Counted from the first letter of the stretch, positions 33,377 to 43,452 are shown. The stretch: 45,523 nucleotides of DNA from Prochlorococcus sp. AG-424-E18 (GCA_003210155.1 QCNC01000012.1:1-45523), one strand, 5' to 3'. Made by a program: numbers and translations. Notes: generated by a model not told the origin, from the sequence alone.

Positions 33377-34315
33377 TTATTTTATTTCTGCCGTTAGAAA
33401 ATCTTTTGCAAGCTGAGTATTTGGAAAAACTTTTTGAGCCTCTTTAAGCAAATCGCTTGGAGTAATTGCGGTTTTATTGGTATATCTTGGACTTAAATGA
33501 GTAATAATTAATTTTTTGGTGTTAGATAATAATGCTGTTTTGGCAGCCATGATTGTTGTGGAATGTAATTTTTCGTATGCCATGCTTTCATCCTCCACTG
33601 AAAAAGTCGATTCATGTACGAGTAAATCGGCATTTTTTGATAGTGAAATAGCTGATTCGCTAAACACTGTATCTGTGCAATAAACAAAACTTTCACCTTT
33701 TCTAGGAGGTCCACAGAATTCTTTCCCATCGAATGTCCTACCATCTGCTAATACGACTTTTTTACCTTGTTGCAGTTCTGAATAAATTGGTCCAGGTGCT
33801 ATTTTTAGAGACTCTGCTTTTTTGATATCAAATATACCTGGTTTATCTTTTTCACTCACCCTATAACCATAAGCGGGTATTTTATGTTTAAGGCAGGCAC
33901 AATTTACTTTTATTTTGTTGTTTTCAAATAGGATTTTATTTTCTGTTGCAAAATTTTCAACTTCCACAAAATTTAATGGAAAAGACAATTTGCAAAAACT
34001 ACTTTTAAGTGATGAATTTATAAAACTTCGCAACCCTGAAGGACCGTAAATTTGAATACCCTCACTATTTCCTGATAAACCTAAAGTAGCTAAAAGTCCA
34101 GGCAAACCATAAATATGATCACCATGCATATGAGTAATAAATATTTTCTTAATTTGTGAAGATTTAATATTGCTTTTCATTATTTGATGTTGCGTTCCTT
34201 CTCCGCAATCAAAAAGCCAAACTTCTGATGACTGTGATAATTTAAGTGCTAGGGAAGAAACATTTCTCGTTAAGGATGGGACACCTGAGCTTGTTCCTAA
34301 GAAGGTGATATTCAC
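33377..34315 (-). CDS. rnz: Ribonuclease Z (tRNase Z)
   Basis: RNase Z makes the 3' end of tRNAs that lack encoded CCA, as the tRNA-Val here. The 312-residue protein has the metallo-beta-lactamase motif ITHMHGDHIYGLPGLL (residues ~60-75), a flexible arm, VYCTDT with DLLVHEST, THLSPRY and the expected length for the short (bacterial) form. Confidence 0.95.
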   Translation of the reverse strand: MNITFLGTSSGVPSLTRNVSSLALKLSQSSEVWLFDCGEGTQHQIMKSNIKSSQIKKIFITHMHGDHIYGLPGLLATLGLSGNSEGIQIYGPSGLRSFINSSLKSSFCKLSFPLNFVEVENFATENKILFENNKIKVNCACLKHKIPAYGYRVSEKDKPGIFDIKKAESLKIAPGPIYSELQQGKKVVLADGRTFDGKEFCGPPRKGESFVYCTDTVFSESAISLSKNADLLVHESTFSVEDESMAYEKLHSTTIMAAKTALLSNTKKLIITHLSPRYTNKTAITPSDLLKEAQKVFPNTQLAKDFLTAEIK

Positions 34316-34388
34316 TTATTTATGATATTTTTATTGTTATATCTGGATTAAATTTAGACTTTTAGTCAAACTTAGGCAAATTAAGCAT

Positions 34389-35579
34389 TTGTTTTTAAAC
34401 AAAGTGATACTTAAATTTAAAAATAACTATAGAAAATGTTGCCTAATAAGTATTTTATTTATTTGTATTTTTCAGAGTGAAAGTGTTTTTGCATCGAGAG
34501 AACCTATCATTAGAGTTTTGATATCAAAAAATAACAATTTAAGGATCAGATCAGATAGATCAATTCCTTTAACAATAGAGGGTAAATTTTTTTCACGAAA
34601 AAGAATAAAAGGTCTAACTTTGAAAAATGAGAAAAATAGAAAAATTTTATATTTTGATAAGAATACACAAAAAAAATATGACTTAAAAAGTAATCAAAAA
34701 TTTCAAGTGAGTTCTTCCGATGGAAGAGGTATTTGGGTAGGTCAGAAGAGATTTGCTGGTAAGCTTAATCTCTTTGTACTCGACTCCGAAATATTGGTAG
34801 TAAATGTTTTAGGAATAGAAAAATACCTTAATAGCGTAGTGGGTTCAGAAATGCCAACAAAATGGCCTATTGAAGCATTAAAGGCACAAGCGATTGCCTC
34901 AAGAACTTATGCTTTAAAGCAAAAGGGAAATAATTTATTTGATATAGATTCAACCCAGAAAAATCAAGTCTATAATGGCTTGGAATCTAGAACTTATAAA
35001 ACTATCAGAGCCGTTAAAAGTACAAGATCTTTGGTTTTAACCTATAAAAATAAATTAATTAATGCTTTGTTTCATAGCAGCTCAGGTGGAATGACAGAAA
35101 ATAGTCAAGATGTATGGAAAAATAAATATCCATATTTATCAAGTGTGAAAGATTTTGATAAAAATAATCCAAAATTTAGATGGCAAAAAAAAATTTCGAG
35201 TAATGAATTAATAAATTTATTTCCAAAGATTGGAGGTTTAAAAAATATAGAGATTCTAGATATTTCTAGTACAGGTAGGGTAAAAAATTTAAAACTTATT
35301 GGGGCTTATGGTTCTGATCAAATATCTGGGGTAGATTTCAGAAAAAGAGTAGGCCTTAAGAGTAATTTTATCAGATTTAAATTTTTTGAGGAAGAATTAA
35401 ACAACAATACTCCTCAAAAGAAAGGGTTGATGGTTTTTGGACAAGGATCAGGTCATGGAGTCGGAATGAGTCAGTGGGGGGCTAAATATCTAGCTTCTAG
35501 AGGCCAAAAAGCTGAAAGAATATTAAAGCATTTTTATAAGGGTGTGCAGGTTAAACCTTTTAGAAAAGATTACCTATAG
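34389..35579 (+). CDS. SpoIID/LytB domain protein
   Basis: A signal peptide (CLISILFICIFQSESVFA) is followed by the SpoIID domain: VVGSEMPTKWPIEALKAQAI and ASRTYAL, HSSSGGMTENSQDVW and the C-terminal GSGHGVGMSQWGAKYLASRG. Such proteins bind or cleave peptidoglycan in the periplasm. The start is TTG at 34389 (a GTG five codons later is possible). Cyanobacterial copies lack sporulation roles; here probably cell-wall remodelling. Confidence 0.85.
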   Translation: MFLNKVILKFKNNYRKCCLISILFICIFQSESVFASREPIIRVLISKNNNLRIRSDRSIPLTIEGKFFSRKRIKGLTLKNEKNRKILYFDKNTQKKYDLKSNQKFQVSSSDGRGIWVGQKRFAGKLNLFVLDSEILVVNVLGIEKYLNSVVGSEMPTKWPIEALKAQAIASRTYALKQKGNNLFDIDSTQKNQVYNGLESRTYKTIRAVKSTRSLVLTYKNKLINALFHSSSGGMTENSQDVWKNKYPYLSSVKDFDKNNPKFRWQKKISSNELINLFPKIGGLKNIEILDISSTGRVKNLKLIGAYGSDQISGVDFRKRVGLKSNFIRFKFFEEELNNNTPQKKGLMVFGQGSGHGVGMSQWGAKYLASRGQKAERILKHFYKGVQVKPFRKDYL

Positions 35580-35582
35580 AAG

Positions 35583-36500
35583 TTATTTAGCATTAAGGAC
35601 TAATTTTGGATTTATATTAGATTGCTCTTCACTTAAGAAACCTATCCCAAGTAGTATTTGTTTTTTATCTATTACTTTTATGGGTTTTTTGTAGTCAAAA
35701 GATTTGTTTTCCTTGAAGTAATTAATATCAACTCTAATTGCTCTTCCTGTTTGCCAAAAATTGATTTGTTCTTCGGTACTTAAGACAAATGATGAAATGT
35801 GATTAAGAGCAGAAATTGTTGGAATAATGAAATTTTTCGAGATTTTTTTATTTTTTTCGATATCAGATATTTTTATCGAGTTTTGTTCATCAAAGCCACA
35901 AGCTGAAATTCTTTTTAGCTCTAGAAGGCAACCCTCGGAATTAAGAATTTCTCCTAAATCTCTTGCAATTGCTCTTATGTATGTACCAGCTGAACATTTA
36001 ACTTTTATTTCTATTATTCCGTTTATTTGGTCCCATTTCATTAAAGTAAGTTCGTCTATTTTTACTTCTCTTGGTGCTAATTCAAAAACTTCATTCCTGA
36101 ATGATTTTTTATAAGCCCTCTCACCATTGATGTGCACACTAGATACTTTCGGCGGAATTTGTTTAATAATTCCTCTAAATCTATTTAAATATTGATCTAA
36201 TTTTTCATCACTGATTTTAGGCCAACTTTTTCGATTAATTATTTCTCCGTGAATATCATCAGTGTTAGTTCTTATCCCTAATTTAATTTGTCCTATGTAA
36301 GTTTTACCCTGAGGTAGATATTGAATAAATCTTGTTGCACTGCCTATCGCGATTGGCAATATTCCTATAACTTCTGGGTCAAGAGTTCCTGTGTGACCGA
36401 CCTTTTTTGTATTTAGTAACTTCCTTATTTTTTTAACACAATCATGTGAAGTACATCCTTTATCTTTATTAATTACTAAGAATCCATCTTTAGTTTCCAT
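35583..36500 (-). CDS. truB: tRNA pseudouridine(55) synthase
   Basis: TruB makes pseudouridine 55 in tRNA T loops. The 305-residue protein has [37 protein letters not shown] (catalytic Asp), [20 protein letters not shown] and [16 protein letters not shown]. It is convergent with the SpoIID gene and divergent from the methyltransferase at 36577. Confidence 0.95.
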   Translation of the reverse strand: METKDGFLVINKDKGCTSHDCVKKIRKLLNTKKVGHTGTLDPEVIGILPIAIGSATRFIQYLPQGKTYIGQIKLGIRTNTDDIHGEIINRKSWPKISDEKLDQYLNRFRGIIKQIPPKVSSVHINGERAYKKSFRNEVFELAPREVKIDELTLMKWDQINGIIEIKVKCSAGTYIRAIARDLGEILNSEGCLLELKRISACGFDEQNSIKISDIEKNKKISKNFIIPTISALNHISSFVLSTEEQINFWQTGRAIRVDINYFKENKSFDYKKPIKVIDKKQILLGIGFLSEEQSNINPKLVLNAK

Positions 36501-36576
36501 TTTTAATATTAAGAATACTTTGAGAAAGATTTATAACCATCCTATGATTTTGATATTGGAAATTTAGAGAAAGAAA

Positions 36577-37317
36577 TTGAAAAACAATAATTTTATTTTA
36601 AAAGAGTTTTTAGACAATGCTTTTAATTTGAAATCACATTTAATGGAATACTTATCTATTAGAGAATGTGATTTAGATGGATTCCTTGCAAATGCAAAGA
36701 TGAATTTAGCAAATTCACATCCTGGAGATGCTTTGAATGATATTTCGGATTTTTATACTGAAATAGTTGGAGATGGGCATGTAGCTGATTTAGCTGCTTG
36801 GCATCTCACGAGCAGGGAATACATCGCTGATACTTTAAAACTTCAGCAGAGATTTTCTAGAGATTTGGTTTTAGATTTTGGAGGAGGAATTGGAACACAT
36901 GCCTTGGCTAATGCTATGTCTTCAAAAATTGAGCATGTTTTTTTTGTAGATATTAATGAGACAAATAGAAACTTTGTTGAATACAGGGCAAAGAAATTAG
37001 GAGTCGAAAAAAAACTTACTTTTTGCAAGACAATTCAAGATACACAAATATCTAAATTTGATACGATAGTTTGCCTTGATGTTTTGGAACATCTTGTTGA
37101 TCCAGCTTCACAAATTGAGATTTTCAATGAGTTTATGGATCCTAATTCTATTGCTTTATTTAATTGGTATTTTTTCAAAGGAGAAAAAAATGAATATCCG
37201 TTTCATATTGACGACATTCAAATTGTTGAAAAATTTTTTGAGACTCTTCAATCAAATTTTTTAGAAGTATTTCATCCTATTCTTATAACTACAAGAGCTT
37301 ATAAGAAAATTAGATAA
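36577..37317 (+). CDS. Class I SAM-dependent methyltransferase
   Basis: The 246-residue protein has the SAM-binding [17 protein letters not shown] (about residues 90-106), FVDINETNR after strand 2 and [13 protein letters not shown] as motif IV, typical of class I methyltransferases. An N-terminal helical part (residues 1-75) is unusual. The substrate is unknown. The start is TTG at 36577. It overlaps rpmA tail to tail by eight bases. Confidence 0.82.
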   Translation: MKNNNFILKEFLDNAFNLKSHLMEYLSIRECDLDGFLANAKMNLANSHPGDALNDISDFYTEIVGDGHVADLAAWHLTSREYIADTLKLQQRFSRDLVLDFGGGIGTHALANAMSSKIEHVFFVDINETNRNFVEYRAKKLGVEKKLTFCKTIQDTQISKFDTIVCLDVLEHLVDPASQIEIFNEFMDPNSIALFNWYFFKGEKNEYPFHIDDIQIVEKFFETLQSNFLEVFHPILITTRAYKKIR

Positions 37318-37570
37318 CTATATTAACTCTTTTTCTATTTCTTAAATTTCTTTTAATGCTTTCGAAACTTACTGTTCCTTCTTTGAGCGCAAAAAGTGTA
37401 TCATCTTTACCTTTCCCTACATTGATCCCTGGTAAAAATGATGTACCTCTTTGACGAATTAAAATTGATCCAGCAGTTACTTTTTCTCCTCCATAAGCTT
37501 TTACACCCAATCTTTTGGAATTTGAATCTCTTCCGTTTCTAGTAGAACCTGTTCCTTTTTTATGTGCCAT
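37310..37570 (-). CDS. rpmA: 50S ribosomal protein L27
   Basis: The 86-residue protein has [20 protein letters not shown] and [20 protein letters not shown]. It forms part of the peptidyl-transferase centre region of the large subunit. It follows rplU by nine bases. The mature N-terminus AHKK fits the L27 that needs no prepeptide cleavage. Confidence 0.96.
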   Translation of the reverse strand: MAHKKGTGSTRNGRDSNSKRLGVKAYGGEKVTAGSILIRQRGTSFLPGINVGKGKDDTLFALKEGTVSFESIKRNLRNRKRVNIVI

Positions 37571-37579
37571 TAGAAGTGT

Positions 37580-38020
37580 TTAATTTGTAGATTTTTCTGA
37601 TTTTGGTTTAGTCTCATTTTTGACAGTTTCCTTTTTTACAGAAGACTTGGGAGCGCTTTTACCAATTGTTATAGATTTTACCATAACTCTTGTAAGTTCT
37701 TGTCTGTGGCCCATCTTTCTTCTTGTCTTTTTTTTCGGACGCATCTTGTATACAAGAATTTTCTTATCTCGTCTATGAGAGACTACTTCTAATTCAATTT
37801 TCGCATCTTTAACGTAAGGTTTACCAACACTTATTGAGTCCTTATCCTTCAAAAGTAAAACTTTTTCAAGTGTTATCTTGTCTTTCTCTTTTGCATTTAA
37901 CCTGTCTATGTCATAGTATCTATCAACTTCGAACCAAAATTGTTGGCCTGAAGTTTCTGCTATTGCATACAATTCATTACTTTTAGAAGAATTGTTTGAG
38001 GATTTTTTAGAGTTTGTCAT
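37580..38020 (-). CDS. rplU: 50S ribosomal protein L21 with N- and C-terminal extensions
   Basis: The core (residues ~18-117) has YAIAETSGQQFWFEVDRYYD, VGKPYVKDAKIELEVVSHRR and KKTRRKMGHRQELTRVMV, the L21 pattern. The protein is 146 residues, about 40 longer than E. coli L21: a Ser/Asn-rich start and a basic, lysine/threonine-rich C-terminal tail after TIGKS. Such tails are typical of picocyanobacterial L21. A strong hairpin lies just upstream (38035-38069). Confidence 0.95.
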   Translation of the reverse strand: MTNSKKSSNNSSKSNELYAIAETSGQQFWFEVDRYYDIDRLNAKEKDKITLEKVLLLKDKDSISVGKPYVKDAKIELEVVSHRRDKKILVYKMRPKKKTRRKMGHRQELTRVMVKSITIGKSAPKSSVKKETVKNETKPKSEKSTN

Positions 38021-38034
38021 ATCTTAACGACGCT

Positions 38035-38069
38035 ATTAGGCTCAAATTAATAATTTGATTAAGCCTAAT
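38035..38069 (-). promoter_or_regulatory. Candidate rplU leader hairpin
   Basis: Just 15 bases before the rplU ATG, ATTAGGCT/AGCCTAAT (8 bp) encloses CAAATT/AATTTG (6 bp, three-base loop) with a 4-base bulge on one side. It would form in the leader of the rplU-rpmA message and could be an L21 autoregulatory site, as in other r-protein leaders. On the plus strand it would lie upstream of kaiB. Confidence 0.5.
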
Positions 38070-38161
38070 AAGCAATCATAATAATTTGTATATTCTCTTA
38101 TTTTATAGTGTAATAAGTCAAGGGTTGTTTAAATCTTTCTATCAAATCAGGAACTATAACG

Positions 38162-38479
38162 ATGGCAGCAAGGAAAACATATATTTTAAAACTCTATGTT
38201 GCTGGAAATACTCCTAATTCGATGAGAGCTTTAAATACCTTAAGAGAAATTTTAGAAAATGAATTCAAAGGAGTTTATGCTTTGAAGGTTATCGATGTAC
38301 TTAAGCAACCACAACTTGCAGAAGAAGATAAAATTTTAGCTACTCCAACATTAGCTAAAATTTTACCGCCACCAGTAAGAAAAATAATAGGTGATCTTTC
38401 AGATAGAGAGAAAGTTTTAATTGGTTTAGATCTACTTTTTGATGAATTAACTGAAACTGAATATAGTGGAGATAAATAA
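38162..38479 (+). CDS. kaiB: Circadian clock protein KaiB
   Basis: KaiB (105 residues, close to the usual 102) has a thioredoxin-like/fold-switching core: [40 protein letters not shown] and [20 protein letters not shown]. KaiB binds phosphorylated KaiC at the CI ring. It is 58 bases before kaiC. There is no kaiA upstream. Confidence 0.97.
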   Translation: MAARKTYILKLYVAGNTPNSMRALNTLREILENEFKGVYALKVIDVLKQPQLAEEDKILATPTLAKILPPPVRKIIGDLSDREKVLIGLDLLFDELTETEYSGDK

Positions 38480-38537
38480 AATATACAAAACTTTTACAAA
38501 TAAAATAAATTTTATTTTGTTTAATTAGCACAAAACT

Positions 38538-40067
38538 ATGAATGATAAGAAATTTGGCAAATCAAATAAAATGCAAGTACAAAAATTACCAACTGGAATA
38601 GAAGGTTTTGATGATGTTTGTAGGGGTGGTTTGCCTGTATCTCGAAGTACACTCGTTAGTGGCACCTCAGGAACTGGTAAAACTGTTTTTTCTCTGCAAT
38701 ATTTACACCATGGAATTTGTAATTTTGATGAGCCTGGAATCTTTGTAACATTTGAGGAATCACCTTTAGATATTATTAGGAATGCGGCAAGTTTTGGTTG
38801 GGATTTACAAGAATTAATTGATCAAAATAAACTTTTTATTTTAGATGCATCTCCTGATCCTGATGGTCAGGATGTGGCTGGTAACTTTGACTTGTCTGGT
38901 CTTATTGAGAGAATTAGTTATGCAATTAGAAAATATAAAGCTAAAAGAGTTGCAATAGATTCAATAACTGCTGTCTTTCAACAGTATGATGCGATTTATG
39001 TTGTTAGAAGGGAAATATTTAGATTGATAGCAAGACTAAAAGAAATAGGTGTTACAACAGTTATGACTACAGAAAGGGTTGATGATTACGGGCCTATAGC
39101 TAGATATGGAGTAGAGGAATTTGTATCTGATAATGTTGTCTTATTAAGAAATGTTCTTGAGTCAGAGAAGAGAAGAAGAACTTTAGAAGTTTTGAAGTTA
39201 AGAGGTACTGTACATATGAAAGGTGAATATCCATTCACTATGGGAATAGATGGAATAAGTGTGTTTGCTTTAGGAGCAATGAGGTTAACACAGAGATCAT
39301 CAAATATTAGGATTAGCTCTGGAGTTAAAGATCTTGATGATATGTGTGGTGGAGGATATTTTCAAGATTCCATCATTCTTGCCACTGGAGCTACTGGTAC
39401 AGGAAAAACAATGCTTGTCTCAAAATTTGTTGAAGATGCCTATAACAATAATGAGAGAGCAATACTTTTTGCATATGAAGAATCCAGGGCTCAACTGCTT
39501 AGGAATGCCACAAGCTGGGGAATAGATTTTGAAAAAATGGAAAGCGATGGGTTATTGAAAATTATTTGTGCATATCCTGAATCAACTGGTTTAGAAGATC
39601 ACTTACAAATTATAAAAACGCAAATTAATCAATTTAAACCAAAAAGAATGGCAATTGATTCTCTCTCTGCATTAGCTAGAGGTGTAAGTTTGAATGCATT
39701 CAGACAGTTTGTAATTGCTGTTACCGGTTATACAAAACAAGAAGAGATAGCAGGCTTTTTTACTAATACTGCAGAAGAATTTATGGGGAGCCATTCTATA
39801 ACTGATTCTCATATCTCAACAATTACAGATACCATATTGTTGCTTCAATATGTAGAAATTAAAGGTGAGATGGCACGAGCTTTAAATGTTTTTAAAATGC
39901 GGGGTTCATGGCATGATAAACGAATAAGAGAATTTATTATTACAAATACTGGCCCAGAAATAAAAGATTCTTTTTCTAATTTTGAACAAATATTTAGTGG
40001 GGCCCCACACAGAGTTGTGCCTGATCAAAATGTTCAAAATGTTTTTAAAGGATTAGATAATGATTAG
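38538..40067 (+). CDS. kaiC: Circadian clock ATPase/autokinase KaiC
   Basis: KaiC (509 residues, about ten fewer than in Synechococcus elongatus) has two RecA-like domains: CI with Walker A GTSGTGKT (42-49) and CII with GATGTGKT (284-291). The CII autophosphorylation sites are kept in TDSHISTITD as Ser427 and Thr428, equal to Ser431/Thr432 of S. elongatus, with Thr422 just before. The C-terminal tail (after EQIFSGAPHRVVPDQ) is shorter and differs from the KaiA-binding tail, consistent with loss of KaiA. Confidence 0.97.
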   Translation: MNDKKFGKSNKMQVQKLPTGIEGFDDVCRGGLPVSRSTLVSGTSGTGKTVFSLQYLHHGICNFDEPGIFVTFEESPLDIIRNAASFGWDLQELIDQNKLFILDASPDPDGQDVAGNFDLSGLIERISYAIRKYKAKRVAIDSITAVFQQYDAIYVVRREIFRLIARLKEIGVTTVMTTERVDDYGPIARYGVEEFVSDNVVLLRNVLESEKRRRTLEVLKLRGTVHMKGEYPFTMGIDGISVFALGAMRLTQRSSNIRISSGVKDLDDMCGGGYFQDSIILATGATGTGKTMLVSKFVEDAYNNNERAILFAYEESRAQLLRNATSWGIDFEKMESDGLLKIICAYPESTGLEDHLQIIKTQINQFKPKRMAIDSLSALARGVSLNAFRQFVIAVTGYTKQEEIAGFFTNTAEEFMGSHSITDSHISTITDTILLLQYVEIKGEMARALNVFKMRGSWHDKRIREFIITNTGPEIKDSFSNFEQIFSGAPHRVVPDQNVQNVFKGLDND

Positions 40068-40087
40068 ATAATAATTATCTAATTTTT
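40064..40087 (+). terminator. kaiC terminator overlapping its stop codon
   Basis: TTAGATAA/TTATCTAA (8 bp, TAA loop) followed by five T. The kaiC stop codon lies inside the left arm. AT-only stem apart from one G-C per arm, so of moderate strength. Confidence 0.5.
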
Positions 40088-42140
40088 AAATTTCAGAACC
40101 TGAAAAAGAATCTGAATTATTAATAGCTTTTGTTAATAATTCATCTTTATCAGATTGTGCTAAGGCTAAATCAAACCAGAAAGTTGTTCCTACTCCTAAT
40201 TCACTAGCCATACGAATTTCCCCGCCGTGTTTTTCGATTATTCCTCGCACTATGGATAAACCTAAACCAGTACCTTGCTCAGTATGAACAGAGTTCTCTA
40301 CTCTATAAAAACGATCAAATATCTTTTCTTGATCAGCTTGAGATATCCCTGAGCCAGTATCTGCAATCTCAATTCTTACTTTTGGGAGTGGTGAAACTAA
40401 TTCACATTGAGGGGCTGCATCATTATTAATGTTTGGAGGGAAAGCAGGACAGGAATCCGGCCAAGTATAAGCTCTTATAATTAGTGAGCTGTTTTTTGGA
40501 CTAAATTTTAGTCCATTACCTAGTAAATTATCAAAAACCTGTAGAAGCAAATCAAAATTGCCAAGAATTGGAGGGATAGTTTCCTCTATATCATGAGCTA
40601 ATGAAACATTTTTTTCCGTAGCATTAAGTCTATAATTTCTTAAAGTCTGCTCTATTGCTGGTTTTATGTCCATTTGCTCTAATTGAACAATTTTCCCTGA
40701 TTCCAATCTTGACAAATCTAATACATCATTTACAAGTCTTGTTAACCTATCAGTCTCTGAATTTGCAATTCCCAAAAACTCTATTTGTTCTTCGTCAGAA
40801 AGCTGATCTTTTAAATCGTGTAAGGTCTCTACATAACTTTTGATATTAAAAAGTGGTGTCCTTAATTCGTGAGAAACATTACTAATAAATCTATTTTGTG
40901 CGGCGTTTAGTTCAACTTCTCTAGTTAAGTCTTGTATTGTTACTGCAATTCCTTTTAATTCTATTTTATTTGTATCTAAAACTGATTGCAGGACAATTCT
41001 TAAGGTTCTTGCCGGTTCTCCTAAACTAAATCTTAAATCGTCCTTCTCTTTTTCCCTGTTTAAAATAGATTCTATATTCGTATGTAAGTCGTTAGATAAA
41101 ATTTCGGGGATTTCATTTAAAAAAAGTTTACCCTCTAAAAATCTTCCTTCCCATCGAAATAGTCTTTTTGCTGTTGGATTAGTAAGTACAATCTTACCTT
41201 CTGAATCCAATAATATTGCACCATCAGCCATTGTAGCTATTAGTGATTGCTGCTTAATTTGTGCCGCTTTTAGTTCTTCTATATTAGCTTCGTCATAATT
41301 TTCTAATTGTGTGGCCATTCTGTTAAATCCATTTAAAAGTTCTCCTAAGTCACCTGTCATAGGTAAAGAAATTCTGGATTTAAAATTTCCTCTAGAAATT
41401 TCTCTAACACCTCTCACTAACTCTCTAACTGGTCTTGTAATTGTTAGGGCATTAAAAACAGCTCCAAGTATTACTAAAACCCAAATGGAGATAAAAACTG
41501 CAATGGTTACTTCTCTAGTTAAGGCAGCACTGGCAAGTGCTTTTTTATTAGGAGTGACTCCTAAAGCTAAAGTTCCAAGATATTTACCTTTCCATAACAT
41601 AGGGACAAATACATCTGTTACTTGACCTTGAGGAGTCGCATGCTGCCTAACTAAAGGGAATTGTGGCCTCTTCTTTAATTCTGAGGGTAATTTTAATCTT
41701 CGAGTGAGCTGAAATTCACTGTCTGAGCTTGTTGGTGTTGCACTGATCGGTATCCCAAGTTGAACAATATCTTCAGCATCAGTAAAGAATATATAACGAA
41801 GGTTTCGACTTGATCGCCAAAACTTTTCAGCTACATTTGAGATTTCTTTTTTTTGGTTATTAGCGACTAATTCAGTAACATTCCCTGATAATAATAAGCC
41901 AAGATCTCGAGCATATCTAGTATCATTCATTCCTGCATCTCTCTGGATACTATTTAATGCAAAAAAAGTGATTCCTGTCATTAGGAGGCTTACGACAAGT
42001 GTTGCTATGGCTAACAACTTTGTCCTTAAACTGAACCCACTCCACCAAGCGAGTATTCTATTAATCCAATAGTTATTATTCATATTTTCATTATCAGTTA
42101 TGTTATATTTTCTACTTTCTTGATTATTGGAATCCGCCAT
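40086..42140 (-). CDS. nblS: Sensor histidine kinase NblS/Hik33 (DspA) type
   Basis: A 684-residue membrane histidine kinase: first helix near 40-60, a periplasmic sensor part to about 205, second helix near 208-230, a HAMP region with RELVRGVREISRGNFKSRIS, a PAS domain (about 300-400), HisKA with SNVSHELRTPLFNIKSYVE (phosphorylated His424) and an HATPase domain (N box DNLLGNGLKFSPKNS, G box GTGLGLSIVRGI). This kinase controls high-light, nutrient and hli/phycobilisome-type stress genes and is among the few kinases kept in Prochlorococcus. It follows purD by four bases. Confidence 0.93.
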   Translation of the reverse strand: MADSNNQESRKYNITDNENMNNNYWINRILAWWSGFSLRTKLLAIATLVVSLLMTGITFFALNSIQRDAGMNDTRYARDLGLLLSGNVTELVANNQKKEISNVAEKFWRSSRNLRYIFFTDAEDIVQLGIPISATPTSSDSEFQLTRRLKLPSELKKRPQFPLVRQHATPQGQVTDVFVPMLWKGKYLGTLALGVTPNKKALASAALTREVTIAVFISIWVLVILGAVFNALTITRPVRELVRGVREISRGNFKSRISLPMTGDLGELLNGFNRMATQLENYDEANIEELKAAQIKQQSLIATMADGAILLDSEGKIVLTNPTAKRLFRWEGRFLEGKLFLNEIPEILSNDLHTNIESILNREKEKDDLRFSLGEPARTLRIVLQSVLDTNKIELKGIAVTIQDLTREVELNAAQNRFISNVSHELRTPLFNIKSYVETLHDLKDQLSDEEQIEFLGIANSETDRLTRLVNDVLDLSRLESGKIVQLEQMDIKPAIEQTLRNYRLNATEKNVSLAHDIEETIPPILGNFDLLLQVFDNLLGNGLKFSPKNSSLIIRAYTWPDSCPAFPPNINNDAAPQCELVSPLPKVRIEIADTGSGISQADQEKIFDRFYRVENSVHTEQGTGLGLSIVRGIIEKHGGEIRMASELGVGTTFWFDLALAQSDKDELLTKAINNSDSFSGSEI

Positions 42141-42144
42141 AAGC

Positions 42145-43452
42145 TTAATTCTCCTTGGGAAAGTTTTTTCTGACTTGATGGCCTATGTCATTTCTGAAGT
42201 AAATACCTTCAAAATGAATTTCTTTTAAATTCTTGTATGCTTTTTCAAAAACCATATCGAAATCTTCATCTTGACAGACAATACTTAAGACTCTTCCTCC
42301 ATCAGTTAGTAATTTGCCATTTTTACTTAAAGAAGTACCCGAGTCGAAAATTTGACAATCATTTGAATCAATCTTACCTATATTTATTTGGAAGCCAGTT
42401 TTATATTCGTGGGGATAACCTTTGGAGGTCGCTATTACACATCCACTAACTTTATCAGAAGTGTTAATTTTTTCATCGCCAGTTAAGTTCCCCATTGAGC
42501 ATTTTTCTAAAAGAAATACAAAATTTTGATCCATCAAAGGCATTATTGTTTGACATTCTGGATCGCCAAATCTGCAATTATATTCTATAACTTTGGGCCC
42601 AGATTCTGTGATCATTAACCCAAAGTAAATAACGCCTCTATAGTCAATATTTCTTTTTTTTAGTTCATTTATTGTAGGTTCAATTATTTCTTTGATAATT
42701 CTATTAAGATAATCTTCTGTTAATAAAGGAGCAGGAGAATAAGCCCCCATCCCTCCTGTATTTGGCCCTTTGTCTTTTTCATTAAGTCGTTTGTGATCTT
42801 GGGCGGTTGGAAGTAATGTGTATCTCTTCCCATCGCATAAAGCAAAAACTGAAACTTCTGGCCCTTGAATTTTTTCTTCTAGAACAACTATATTCCCAGA
42901 GTTGCCAAATCTACCATTGAAAATTGATTCTGCTGCTTTAAGGCATTCATCTTTTGAATTAGGAATAAAAACACCTTTACCAGAAGCTAGACCATCAGCT
43001 TTTACAACCAGTGGAATTGAAGTTGAATTGATGATTTTTTTTGCTTCTTCAAGAGAATTGGCTTTCCAAAAGTTTGAAGTTGGAATATTTGCGTTTTGCA
43101 TAAATTCCTTCGCCCAAGATTTACTAAACTCTAATTTTGCTCCATCTTTATTAGGACCAAATACTTTAAAATTCTTTTTACGAAGAAAATTAGCTAATCC
43201 ATTTGCCAGAGGTATTTCTGGTCCGATTACAACTAAATCTATCTTACAAAAATCAAGCTTTTTGACCAGTTCATTTCTATCATTTATATCAATTTTTATT
43301 CTTTCACATTTATTTATTCTTTCTGAACCAGCGTTACCAGGTATTAAATAAACTTTTTTGACTAATTCATTTTTTTGAATAGCCCAAGCTAAAGAGTTTT
43401 CTCTCCCGCCATTTCCAATTATTAAGATATTTTCTAATCGAACAAAGCTCAT
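42145..43452 (-). CDS. purD: Phosphoribosylamine-glycine ligase
   Basis: PurD makes GAR from phosphoribosylamine, glycine and ATP. The protein has NILIIGNGGRENSLAWAIQK, VIGPEIPLANGLANFL, the ATP-grasp segment PLVVKADGLASGKGVFIP, NTGGMGAYSPAPLL, and EYNCRFGDPECQTIMPL. The frame has an earlier ATG at 43476; 43452 fits the family better. It is divergent from purC (157 bp between the chosen starts) and co-transcribed with the kinase. Confidence 0.94.
   Translation of the reverse strand: MSFVRLENILIIGNGGRENSLAWAIQKNELVKKVYLIPGNAGSERINKCERIKIDINDRNELVKKLDFCKIDLVVIGPEIPLANGLANFLRKKNFKVFGPNKDGAKLEFSKSWAKEFMQNANIPTSNFWKANSLEEAKKIINSTSIPLVVKADGLASGKGVFIPNSKDECLKAAESIFNGRFGNSGNIVVLEEKIQGPEVSVFALCDGKRYTLLPTAQDHKRLNEKDKGPNTGGMGAYSPAPLLTEDYLNRIIKEIIEPTINELKKRNIDYRGVIYFGLMITESGPKVIEYNCRFGDPECQTIMPLMDQNFVFLLEKCSMGNLTGDEKINTSDKVSGCVIATSKGYPHEYKTGFQINIGKIDSNDCQIFDSGTSLSKNGKLLTDGGRVLSIVCQDEDFDMVFEKAYKNLKEIHFEGIYFRNDIGHQVRKNFPKEN

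Noticed and set aside
38021..38161. Possible kaiA remnant between rplU and kaiB
   Set aside because: No KaiA-like frame found in either direction; the space is filled by the hairpin and promoter-like sequence.
42902..43351. 149-residue plus-strand frame inside purD
   Set aside because: Shadow of a highly conserved enzyme.
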